This document shows positions 1 through 6,404 of a DNA stretch of 64,000 nucleotides, in pieces. Each line of letters opens with the position of its first letter. Positions within the stretch are counted from its first letter, which is position 1. The notes under the pieces were generated by a model. The model saw only the letters and a list, made by a program, of their open reading frames with translations. It was not told the DNA's origin and searched no databases. The position numbers and the translations under genes were made by a program. This DNA comes from DAIPKP01 sp964539095 (GTDB lineage: Bacteria; Synergistota; Synergistia; Synergistales; Aminiphilaceae): contig CAZIFL010000001.1 in the NCBI GenBank assembly GCA_964539095.1, positions 1-64,000 on the forward strand, given 5' to 3'.

Positions 1-280
1 TAGAGGGTAGGTCTATATGTATATGCACTACTGTTATCACTATAGCTTTTCTTCTCACGGGGGCGCTCTGTCGGAGATAAGCAACGCCTCTTCCGGCTCG
101 CCTCGACTGTACCTTTCCGCAAAGCTCTCCGGAGGAGAACCTTCTCCCTGTTTTCAGAGGGAAAGATATCCTCTCGGATACTTCTCGAAAGTCCGGGGTT
201 TCTCGTCAAAACCATAGTGAATCCGGAGCTCTTTCTTTCCCCGTTTGGAGGAATACTTGGAGGTCTCTTTCGGTGGGGAC

Positions 281-314
281 GCACCTATCCTCCGCTCGCA
301 CTCCGGATAGGTGC
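281..314. repeat. short hairpin repeat, copy 1
   Basis: A perfect 10-base inverted repeat (GCACCTATCC / GGATAGGTGC) encloses a 14-base loop ending in CGCTCGCACTCC. The same stem and a related loop recur at 801-834. A third copy with a changed but still complementary stem lies at 893-925. There is no following T run, so it does not look like a plain terminator. Confidence 0.7.
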
Positions 315-476
315 TCTTTGGGGAGGTTCGGTATCTTTGGTTTATGACTCCCCGGGGAAGGAATATGTTCCGGAGAGTGGTTGATACGTGGTTTCCCATG
401 GCTCGGGGTTTATGCCCCCGGGTCTCCCTTTTGTAAAAGGGAAAGGGGGAAGAGGGGCAGAACCGTTTTCGGTTTC

Positions 477-674
477 GCCGGTTGCCCACGCTATCCACAA
501 TACTACCAGGGCACTCTCGGGGGTGCCCCGGCCCTGCCGGGCATCGTGGATAGCGCCGGATCGTGGATCCGCTCCCGGGAATTTTGAATAGGGATATGTT
601 TTCCCTGAAAGAGGAGGGGAAGATGCGTTTTTTATCTACCGAAGCGGGTTCCACAATCCTTGGACAACCGGCTC
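477..674. repeat. 200-base direct repeat, copy 1, with a branched fold
   Basis: Homologous over its whole length to 1235-1433. It opens with a 67-base block (489-555) bounded by a perfect 10-base inverted repeat (CGCTATCCAC at 489-498, GTGGATAGCG at 546-555). Inside are two smaller hairpins, GGGCAC/GTGCCC (509-514 with 523-528) and CCCGGC/GCCGGG (527-532 with 536-541), which overlap by two bases and so cannot both close completely. The block could fold as a branched, cloverleaf-like structure. A conserved tail (643-674) contains CCTTGGACAACCGGCTC. Confidence 0.7.
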
Positions 675-800
675 AAGATTGGTGATATGGGTTCACCCGG
701 GGGAGAGGGAATTCTTTTCGGAGGTAGCAGGAAGAGGAGGTTCTTTTTTTTGGGGGAATAGGATCTCCGGATCTGTGGGGAAAAGCCTGGAGTTTTTCCC

Positions 801-834
801 GCACCTATCCTTTGCTCTCGCTCCGGATAGGTGC
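801..834. repeat. short hairpin repeat, copy 2
   Basis: The same 10-base stem as the copy at 281-314 (GCACCTATCC at 801-810, GGATAGGTGC at 825-834), with a 14-base loop ending in TGCTCTCGCTCC. Confidence 0.7.
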
Positions 835-892
835 TTTGAGAGAGGCGCTTTCCGGGAGGAGGTTGAATTTCGGGTAGAGGAGGAGCAAACAC

Positions 893-925
893 GCATCTAT
901 GTTCACTCCCGCTGCACATAGATGC
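893..925. repeat. short hairpin repeat, copy 3 (stem changed in a compensatory way)
   Basis: GCATCTATGT (893-902) pairs perfectly with ACATAGATGC (916-925) around a 13-base loop ending in CACTCCCGCTGC. Compared with the other two copies, three stem positions differ and each is matched by a change on the opposite arm. The loop keeps the C-T-C-x-C pattern. Confidence 0.6.
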
Positions 926-1234
926 TTCGGAAAGCGGTAGGGATTATTCCTTCCCGGGAAGAGGTTAAGCAGGAAAAGCTTGGGAAGGGTCTCGGGAGAG
1001 TACCGAAGGACATTTGGAGGTGGTTTTCAAGGAAAAAATATGGAAGGGGTTTGGGAATTACTTTTTCTTTTTCATCAAGAAGACCTTTGAGGGAACCGAG
1101 AGGAGCGGGATTTACCCCGTACCGGGTTTCCTTTTTTGGTTTCTTGGGTTTCCTTGCTTTGGGGGTTTTTTCCCCGGGAAGAGACGGTTTCGAGTGGTTA
1201 TCGGAATGTGGCAAAAACACGGCAAAGGAGCCCC

Positions 1235-1433
1235 GCCGGTTGACCCACGCTATCCACAATACTACCAGGACACTTCCGGGGGTGCCCCAGTCTTGCCGGG
1301 CATCGTGGATAGCGCCGGGTCGTGGATCCGCTCCCGGAAAAGAGAAGGGGAGGAGATTTCCCTTCGAAGGAGGGGAAAAGAGGAGTCCGTTTCTTATGGA
1401 CGCGGGCTCCACAACCCTTGGACAACCGGCTCC
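1235..1433. repeat. 200-base direct repeat, copy 2, with a branched fold
   Basis: Second copy of the unit at 477-674, in the same orientation about 760 bases downstream. The outer 10-base stem is conserved exactly (1248-1257 with 1305-1314) and encloses the same 67-base span. The inner hairpins carry substitutions that weaken them. The middle and tail (1402-1433) also match, and the unit ends about 50 bases before the start of the regulator gene at 1481. Confidence 0.7.
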
Positions 1434-1480
1434 GGAGAAAGAGAAGATGGGTAAAACGAAAATATAGAGGAGGAATCGAG

Positions 1481-1987
1481 ATGGAAAACAACAATCTTGC
1501 GGTATGTTCATTCGCTTTCGGAGAAGCCATACGGTGTGCACGAGAGGCCCGGGGAATTTCTCTCGAAGCTATGGCACAAAAAATAGGGGTTGTTTCTTCC
1601 GATTTGATTGCCTGGGAAGGAGGGCAAGGCCCCGTGCCTTTTTCCGCCATCCAAGGTATTCGGGAGGTTTTGGGATGTTCCTATTCGGAATTGCTGGACG
1701 GGATACGTTCGCCTTCGGAGAAAAAGGAAGCGCGGGAAGCTCTTTCCTGGCTTGGGGAAAACAGCGATGACGTGCCGGACGGAGCTTTTGGTTTGTGCCT
1801 CGATTACGAGGGGCTTGTGAGGAAGGTGGCTCCGCATTGGGATTTGGGTAAGAGCCTTGAACAGAAGGGTATCACGGGATATGCCCCCCGGGAAAGAGGG
1901 ATTTTTACGTTCGAGGTTTCTGCAGAGGTTGAAGTACAGGTCAAGGGGGTTCGAAGGAAGAAGGGAGCGGGAGAACCTCGGGGTTAG
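1481..1987 (+). CDS. XRE-type helix-turn-helix regulator
   Basis: A 168-residue protein. Residues about 10-65 form a Cro/C1-type helix-turn-helix, with a typical core reading AREARGISLEAMAQKIGV, which is a sequence-specific DNA-binding fold. The remaining 100 residues are acidic then basic and match no domain I recognise. The start is set by GAGGAGG about 6 bases before ATG 1481; the open frame runs further upstream, but only through the repeat region. A strong terminator follows directly, so the gene is probably transcribed alone. What it controls cannot be read from the sequence; the repeats just upstream are candidates for its own control region. Confidence 0.75.
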   Translation: MENNNLAVCSFAFGEAIRCAREARGISLEAMAQKIGVVSSDLIAWEGGQGPVPFSAIQGIREVLGCSYSELLDGIRSPSEKKEAREALSWLGENSDDVPDGAFGLCLDYEGLVRKVAPHWDLGKSLEQKGITGYAPRERGIFTFEVSAEVEVQVKGVRRKKGAGEPRG

Positions 1988-2005
1988 GGGGAAAGAATGC
2001 CAAAA

Positions 2006-2052
2006 CGTTCTCCCGGGGAGAGAAGTTCTCCTTCCCGGGAGAACGTTTTTTT
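2006..2052 (+). terminator. intrinsic terminator after the HTH gene
   Basis: A 12-base perfect stem (CGTTCTCCCGGG at 2006-2017, CCCGGGAGAACG at 2034-2045) is followed by seven T residues. The ribosome site of the next gene (GAGGAGG) begins only a few bases downstream. Confidence 0.9.
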
Positions 2053-2070
2053 GGAGAGGAGGCAATCAAA

Positions 2071-2616
2071 ATGTTTTCGAAAGGGCATATCTTGCCGAAA
2101 ATGGTTTTTTCGCGAACCCCTTTTTTCGTTCCTGTGCTTTTTTTCACTGTGGCCACAACTTGGTTTCTTTGGCTCGTTCTGGAACGACAGGAGGATATCC
2201 GGTATCATGAGTCACTTTTCGAGATAACGGGAACCCTCGACTTGAAAGGATTACTCTCGGAAGGGCTCCCCACGATTCTCGTCCTGGGCGGGGAAGGGTG
2301 TTCTTCCTGCGAGGAAATGAAGTCCATGCTCCAGGAGCTTCACACTCTTTTGCGGGGGAAAGCGAATATTCGCTATTTGGATATTTGGAAGTATCCCCAT
2401 TTGGAAAGGGGATTTCCTCCGGTGGGATGTGTCCCTTCGGAGTTTTTCTTCGACAGAATGGGGGATCCCTTCCTTCCTGTAAATCCCGAAGAATGGGGTT
2501 TTTTGAAGTATGTTTCTCCGAGGACGGGGAAACATATTTTTACCGGGCATGAGGGAAGGATGGAGAAGGAGGAGATCCTGGAGGTTTTGGAGGAGATGGG
2601 GAAAAATAGGATGTAA
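2071..2616 (+). CDS. membrane-anchored thioredoxin-like protein
   Basis: A 181-residue protein with a single hydrophobic segment at about residues 17-37, which should anchor it in the inner membrane with the rest outside the cytoplasm. A thioredoxin-fold core follows. Cys-Ser-Ser-Cys at residues 77-80 sits where the redox-active CxxC should be, and Val-Pro at 121-122 fits the cis-proline loop facing it. This suggests thiol-disulfide exchange or reductase activity toward exported proteins. A GAGGAGG ribosome site lies about 8 bases before ATG 2071. The gene lies between a terminator and the AT-rich DUF4145/TIR pair and has no obvious partner. Confidence 0.7.
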   Translation: MFSKGHILPKMVFSRTPFFVPVLFFTVATTWFLWLVLERQEDIRYHESLFEITGTLDLKGLLSEGLPTILVLGGEGCSSCEEMKSMLQELHTLLRGKANIRYLDIWKYPHLERGFPPVGCVPSEFFFDRMGDPFLPVNPEEWGFLKYVSPRTGKHIFTGHEGRMEKEEILEVLEEMGKNRM

Positions 2617-2651
2617 ATTCGAGCTTTTTATAAAAAACAAAGAAGGTGTAT

Positions 2652-2680
2652 TTGACGACAATTCCACTAAATGATAAATT
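2652..2680 (+). promoter_or_regulatory. sigma-70-like promoter for the DUF4145-TIR pair
   Basis: TTGACG (2652-2657), a 17-base spacer, then TAAATT (2675-2680). It lies about 65 bases upstream of the DUF4145 start and is the only good match in the gap after the thioredoxin gene. Confidence 0.5.
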
Positions 2681-2746
2681 TAACAAGATGTTTTTATTTT
2701 TTCGATAGCAAATCATGCCACTTGATTAGGAGGAGGAATGCATAGT

Positions 2747-3454
2747 ATGCCAAGCGATTATGTAGCTCCAAAAATTGATCTCGATGCTTTTAACTGCCCA
2801 ATTTGTGGCGCGTTTGCATATTTTCATTGGCATCAATGTTGCGTCCCTCCTTCTAAAATTTTATATGAATCCTGCTTTTCGTTAATGGATATCGAAGGTG
2901 ATTTTTCAGGAATTAGAGCACATCTGTTGCCAATTCGAATTGGTGTTTGCTCGCGATGTATGGGAATTACTTTGTGGTGTTCAGAAAAAGAAATAATGCT
3001 GTGCCCTTACGATACTGGAAACGCTCCCCTCCCGGTTTCAGATATGCCCGAAGAAATCCAAAAGGATTATTTGGAGGCAAGGAGTATATGCCATATTTCT
3101 CCTCGTGGTGCTGCCGCACTTCTCCGTCTTGCTATACAAAAACTATGTAGGTATCTTCTTGGGAATGAATTTGGAAAAGACTTAAACAAAGATATTGGAA
3201 GCCTTGTAACAAAAGGGTTGTCTCCTAAGATACAACAAGCTCTTGATATTGTTCGTGTTATTGGGAATAACGCCGTGCACCCTGGCAAAATACAGGTTGA
3301 TGATGATCCTGGCATTGTTGCCTCTCTCTTTCAGCTTGTGAATCTCATTGTGGAAAGCCAAATTTCACAACCAAAAGAAATTGAAGAAATTTTTCAAACG
3401 CTTCCTGAAAGAGCGATAGAAGCTATTAAGAGGCGAGATGGGGAAAACATGTAA
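2747..3454 (+). CDS. DUF4145 (HEPN-like) protein with zinc-ribbon cysteines
   Basis: A 235-residue protein. Its N-terminal part carries two cysteine pairs (C17-P-I-C20 and C68-S-R-C71) resembling a zinc ribbon. Residues about 110-205 form the all-helical DUF4145 domain, with the characteristic R170...G-N-N-A-V-H178 motif; this family is HEPN-like, and HEPN domains are often RNases in defence or toxin systems. I chose ATG 2747 because AGGAGGAGG (2728-2736) is spaced correctly for it; the earlier ATG at 2738 is only one base from that site. The TIR gene follows after 52 bases with no terminator, so the two are probably one operon. The region is AT-rich, as if acquired. Confidence 0.72.
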   Translation: MPSDYVAPKIDLDAFNCPICGAFAYFHWHQCCVPPSKILYESCFSLMDIEGDFSGIRAHLLPIRIGVCSRCMGITLWCSEKEIMLCPYDTGNAPLPVSDMPEEIQKDYLEARSICHISPRGAAALLRLAIQKLCRYLLGNEFGKDLNKDIGSLVTKGLSPKIQQALDIVRVIGNNAVHPGKIQVDDDPGIVASLFQLVNLIVESQISQPKEIEEIFQTLPERAIEAIKRRDGENM

Positions 3455-3506
3455 GGTTAATAAATAATTTTAAATTTTTTTACACTTACAGAAAAGAGGG
3501 AATCGC

Positions 3507-4544
3507 ATGCCAAGGGAAATATTCATTAGCCATTCCGCAGAGGACAAAATCTTAGTTGGTCCATTTGTGGATTTATTGCAAACAGGTATGAATATATCAA
3601 TAGAGAATATTTTTTGTTCATCTATCCCGAGTTCCGGTATTCCATCAGGACAAGATTTTGTTGATTATATAAAAAACAAATTAAAAGATGCTCGTGTTGT
3701 CATTCCAATAATAACGCGAAAATTTTTTGCTAGTCAATTTTGTTTATGCGAGATGGGAGCAACTTGGATATCAGGGAAGCGTTTTTTGCCATTACTAGTT
3801 CCCCCTCTAACTTATGGAGACATAAAAGGGGTTTTACTTAGGACTCAAGTTACTTACATAAACGAACCGGACAAATTAGATTCTTGGGTCGATGATTTTT
3901 GTAAGGCGATGGGAATGGAGAAATTAAGCTTTGCTCGTTGGGGTGAAAAAAGGGATGAATTTTTGAAGGATCTTTCGGAAATAATTCCTAGGTTAGAAGC
4001 TCCAAGCATTGTACCTCAAAATCAACACCAAAAAGTGCTTGATGAATTGGATTCATACAAAGAACAACTTGGTGAGGAATTAAAAGAAAAAGAGTGTTTA
4101 CAAGAATACATTAGCAAATTAGAAGGAATAAAAGATCAAGAGGAAGTAGTAAAAGTAAAAAAAAGATATACTTCGATCGAAGATACTTATAAAGATTTAG
4201 TCGAAAAGGCTAAAGAAAAACTTGATCCGTTGCCAAACATTGTTGTGGAGTGTCTTTTTAAATATCTCAACAAAGATCCTATGCACGTAAGTCTGGAAGA
4301 TCAGAAAGAGGTTTTTTTGGCTCAGGACAATGATTATATTTATATAAATACGGATGATTATACTTGTAGCCTTAATACTGAAGACCTTACGGTTAACGAA
4401 GCAATAGAGGCAGTATGCAATCTAGGTGCTTTTTTGTCGAAAGCGAATGCAAATTTTATTGATGAGAAAACTAAAGAATATAAACTTGCTCCGTCTCTGG
4501 GGAATAGGCGATTTTGGGTACAGGTACTTAGACAGCACTTCTGA
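3507..4544 (+). CDS. TIR-domain protein, probable NAD-degrading defence effector
   Basis: A 345-residue protein. Residues about 3-135 form a TIR domain: the first strand reads EIFISHSAED, and Glu82 in the segment SQFCLCEMGATW matches the catalytic glutamate of NADase TIR domains. A charged, probably coiled-coil segment (about 165-220) and a C-terminal domain of unknown type (about 220-345) follow. Known bacterial TIR effectors of this kind deplete NAD on phage infection; here that role is inferred. It is probably co-transcribed with the DUF4145 gene 52 bases upstream. Codon use is strongly AT-biased compared with the flanking core genes. No Thoeris partner or SIR2/Argonaute gene is adjacent. 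Confidence 0.8.
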   Translation: MPREIFISHSAEDKILVGPFVDLLQTGMNISIENIFCSSIPSSGIPSGQDFVDYIKNKLKDARVVIPIITRKFFASQFCLCEMGATWISGKRFLPLLVPPLTYGDIKGVLLRTQVTYINEPDKLDSWVDDFCKAMGMEKLSFARWGEKRDEFLKDLSEIIPRLEAPSIVPQNQHQKVLDELDSYKEQLGEELKEKECLQEYISKLEGIKDQEEVVKVKKRYTSIEDTYKDLVEKAKEKLDPLPNIVVECLFKYLNKDPMHVSLEDQKEVFLAQDNDYIYINTDDYTCSLNTEDLTVNEAIEAVCNLGAFLSKANANFIDEKTKEYKLAPSLGNRRFWVQVLRQHF

Positions 4545-4608
4545 GGTCATCACTGCCATTTTGAATAAAAATTAATGTTTTGGTGATAATTTACTAATTG
4601 TCCGGCAA

Positions 4609-4870
4609 ATCGGTATCATTTTGAGAGGTTTTTTGGAAATGGCTCCAGAAGTTTGGGAAGCCATTCCCGGGAAGACCATCAAGGAAAAGGGAGATACCCT
4701 TTTTCCAGAGGAATGCGGAGGCAGTGAACCAAACAAAGATACAACGAGGAAGATCCAGCTCCCAAGCACAATCTCATGGGTTTTTCGGTGAGTTGTATGA
4801 AGGAGAGGATGCCTTGAAGTATTTCCTCGAACAGTTGATCCATATCTATTGGACACATCAATCACTTGTA
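4609..4870 (+). pseudogene. decayed copy of the 132-residue unknown gene at 5823
   Basis: The DNA closely matches 5848-6080 of the intact gene downstream. In the shared part both encode an IGII-like start and then MAPEVWE and IPGKT. The copy lacks a recognisable start, and an extra base near 4703 shifts the frame, after which further differences accumulate. The match fades near 4870. The intact and decayed copies lie in the same direction on either side of the AbrB-Doc locus. Confidence 0.75.
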
Positions 4871-4923
4871 AGACTTACCAGGAACGGCTCCGAAAGCTCC
4901 ACAAAAACCTCGATTAACGACAA

Positions 4924-4960
4924 CAAAAGAGGCTTGAGCAAAAATATCAAGCCTCTTTTG
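4924..4960. terminator. bidirectional intrinsic terminator
   Basis: CAAAAGAGGCTTGA (4924-4937) pairs perfectly with TCAAGCCTCTTTTG (4947-4960). The stem is flanked by A and T runs, so it can act on both strands: for the TIR/pseudogene side (+) and for the doc gene (-), whose stop codon is at 4988. Confidence 0.8.
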
Positions 4961-4987
4961 TTCTTTTGGAAGTTAGAAAAAAATATT

Positions 4988-5377
4988 TCAGGACATTTTG
5001 CTCCAACGGCGTAGAAACACCGCAACATCTGCTTTGTCCAGTTCACTCCGAGCAACGGATAACACCATTTCGGCAAAATCCTCCTCCGGAGCATGGAAGT
5101 CATAACCGTTCAAAGCGAGAAATACCAAGGCTGCCACCGCACCGACACGTTTGTTCCCATCGAGGAACGGGTGATTTTTCACCAGGTGGAAGAGATATGC
5201 TGCGGCCATTTCGTAAATGTCGGTGTGCAAAAACTCACCCCCGTAGGTGGCTAATGGCATACCGAGAGCGGATTTCAGAAGATCCATGTCCCGAATACCC
5301 GAGGCGCCTCCGTAACGCATCACCTGATCCTGGTGAATCTCGATTATTTCGCTCAAACTGAGAAATTTCGGTTCCAC
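4988..5377 (-). CDS. doc: Doc-family toxin (Fic fold, death-on-curing)
   Basis: A 129-residue protein with the Fic/Doc signature HPFLDGNKRVG. Doc proteins inactivate elongation factor Tu by phosphorylating it; related Fic proteins add AMP to targets. Length and composition fit Doc. It lies 3 bases downstream of the AbrB-like gene (5381-5608) on the same strand, the usual antitoxin-first order of a type II toxin-antitoxin operon. The partner is AbrB/MazE-like rather than the classical Phd. The locus is probably selfish or abortive and sits inside the defence island. It ends just before the shared terminator at 4924-4960. Confidence 0.88.
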   Translation of the reverse strand: MEPKFLSLSEIIEIHQDQVMRYGGASGIRDMDLLKSALGMPLATYGGEFLHTDIYEMAAAYLFHLVKNHPFLDGNKRVGAVAALVFLALNGYDFHAPEEDFAEMVLSVARSELDKADVAVFLRRWSKMS

Positions 5378-5380
5378 AGT

Positions 5381-5608
5381 TTACTCCGCCAATTTTTTCA
5401 AAGCCTTGGAATAGCGCGAATTGACCTTATCGAGGGCGTTTGTGAAGGCTTTCCGGCGATCAGCATCCTTTACGGGGGAGAGAATGAGGACTTGCCCATC
5501 CGTGGTAATATCGAAAGGAGTCTCTGCATCTGCCCCCAGTAATTCCAAAATAGGTTTTTCGATAACCAGAGCCAGGCTGTTCCCGTGTTTTGTCAGAGTT
5601 TTTATCAT
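5381..5608 (-). CDS. AbrB/MazE-type antitoxin of the Doc toxin
   Basis: A 75-residue protein. The N-terminal half (KTLTKHGNSLALVIEKPILE) is a SpoVT/AbrB swapped-hairpin DNA-binding domain of the MazE type. The C-terminal tail (about residues 45-75) is basic and helical, as expected for a toxin-binding tail. The start ATG at 5608 is preceded by GAGGAGG. It should neutralise Doc and repress its own promoter, which lies just upstream at 5623-5651. Confidence 0.82.
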   Translation of the reverse strand: MIKTLTKHGNSLALVIEKPILELLGADAETPFDITTDGQVLILSPVKDADRRKAFTNALDKVNSRYSKALKKLAE

Positions 5609-5622
5609 GACGGCACCTCCTC

Positions 5623-5651
5623 AATATGACGTTGATACGATGTATGTACAA
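5623..5651 (-). promoter_or_regulatory. probable promoter/operator of the AbrB-Doc operon
   Basis: On the minus strand TTGTAC (5651-5646) and CATATT (5628-5623) are separated by 17 bases. The -35 element overlaps the palindrome TGTATGTACA (5641-5650), a plausible operator for the AbrB-like protein. The motif match is only moderate. Confidence 0.4.
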
Positions 5652-5822
5652 AAATACAACCACAGAGCGTTCCCGTCAAGAAGTATCGTCCATAAATTTC
5701 TTCCCTCCACAAATAAGGAGAGGTCTGGGGTAAAATATCAATCTCATGGATTCTTCCCCAAAAACGAAATTTTCCTCATCCCCCCATATGATAGGACAAA
5801 ATTTCATAAAGGAGGGTTTTCC

Positions 5823-6221
5823 ATGAGCGCTTTTGTTGTCGAAAACGCGACTATCGGTATTATCCTGAGAGGTCTTCTGGAAATGGCTCCGGAAGTTTGG
5901 GAAGTCATTCCCGGGAAGACCATGAAGGAGAAGGGAGATGCCCTTTTCCAGATGAATGCGGATGCAGTAAACCAGAGATACCACGAGGAAGAGCCAGCCC
6001 CCGAGTATAACCCCATGGTTCTTTCGGTGAGTTATATGGAGGAGAGGGATGCTTTGAAGTATTCCCTTGAACAGTGGTATTCCAGTTTGCGGTGTTTTCT
6101 CTATCAATGTTCCGAAGGGAACGTGCCTGAACGGGAACTTTATCTAGTCCTTGATGATCTGAGCGAGAAAATGCAGCATCTGCAAAAAACCCCGGCATAC
6201 GAAAAAGCTTTCTGGGGTTAG
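5823..6221 (+). CDS. unknown 132-residue protein, intact copy
   Basis: I do not recognise the family. The protein starts MSAFVVENATIGIILRGLLE, is predicted mostly helical and acidic, has two cysteines near residues 91-95 and no membrane segment. Good ribosome site (AAAGGAGGG) 7 bases before ATG 5823. A decayed partial copy lies at 4609-4870 on the other side of the AbrB-Doc locus, so this gene has been duplicated locally. An intrinsic terminator follows. Proteins of this size and start are often found in mobile or accessory regions; a function cannot be given. Confidence 0.65.
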   Translation: MSAFVVENATIGIILRGLLEMAPEVWEVIPGKTMKEKGDALFQMNADAVNQRYHEEEPAPEYNPMVLSVSYMEERDALKYSLEQWYSSLRCFLYQCSEGNVPERELYLVLDDLSEKMQHLQKTPAYEKAFWG

Positions 6222-6238
6222 AGGGAATTTTGATAGGG

Positions 6239-6274
6239 TAGGCCTTGGTGGAAGCCAGGGCCTATTTTTATTTT
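6239..6274 (+). terminator. intrinsic terminator
   Basis: TAGGCCTTGG (6239-6248) pairs with CCAGGGCCTA (6255-6264) with one G-T pair and is followed by TTTTTATTTT. It separates the unknown 132-residue gene from the restriction enzyme. Confidence 0.85.
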
Positions 6275-6404
6275 GGTTAAATTTTTTATCAGCGGGGATA
6301 GGCCTTTTCCCTTTCAGAGATGGGAGAAATAGAAAAAAGAGTTCTCGCACCTAAAAAAACTTCGTGGTAGGATGTTATGGTGGTTTGAGGGGGGTTAAAA
6401 ATAA

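Larger units (their letters stand above)
1..1468. other. long non-coding region rich in structured repeats
   Basis: No open frame in this stretch looks like a real gene. The open frames on both strands run across the repeats listed separately, have no convincing ribosome site, and give low-complexity peptides rich in Arg, Pro, Gly and Ser. What can be seen is two copies of a roughly 200-base direct repeat (477-674 and 1235-1433), three copies of a short hairpin repeat (281-314, 801-834, 893-925), and several CCCGGG-centred palindromes. The next real start is at 1481. The region could be the wreck of an older element, or carry non-coding RNAs. Confidence 0.55.

Noticed and set aside
281..925. 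CRISPR array
   Set aside because: The repeats are few, irregularly spaced and hairpin-shaped, and no cas gene is present.
281..925. Intrinsic terminators for the three short hairpins
   Set aside because: None is followed by a convincing T run and none ends a recognisable gene.
154..1467. Several open frames on both strands before the HTH gene
   Set aside because: They run through the repeats, lack ribosome sites, overlap one another and give Arg/Pro/Gly-rich peptides without any family.
3507..4544. Thoeris system
   Set aside because: A TIR protein is present, but no partner with a SLOG or macro domain (ThsA) is adjacent.
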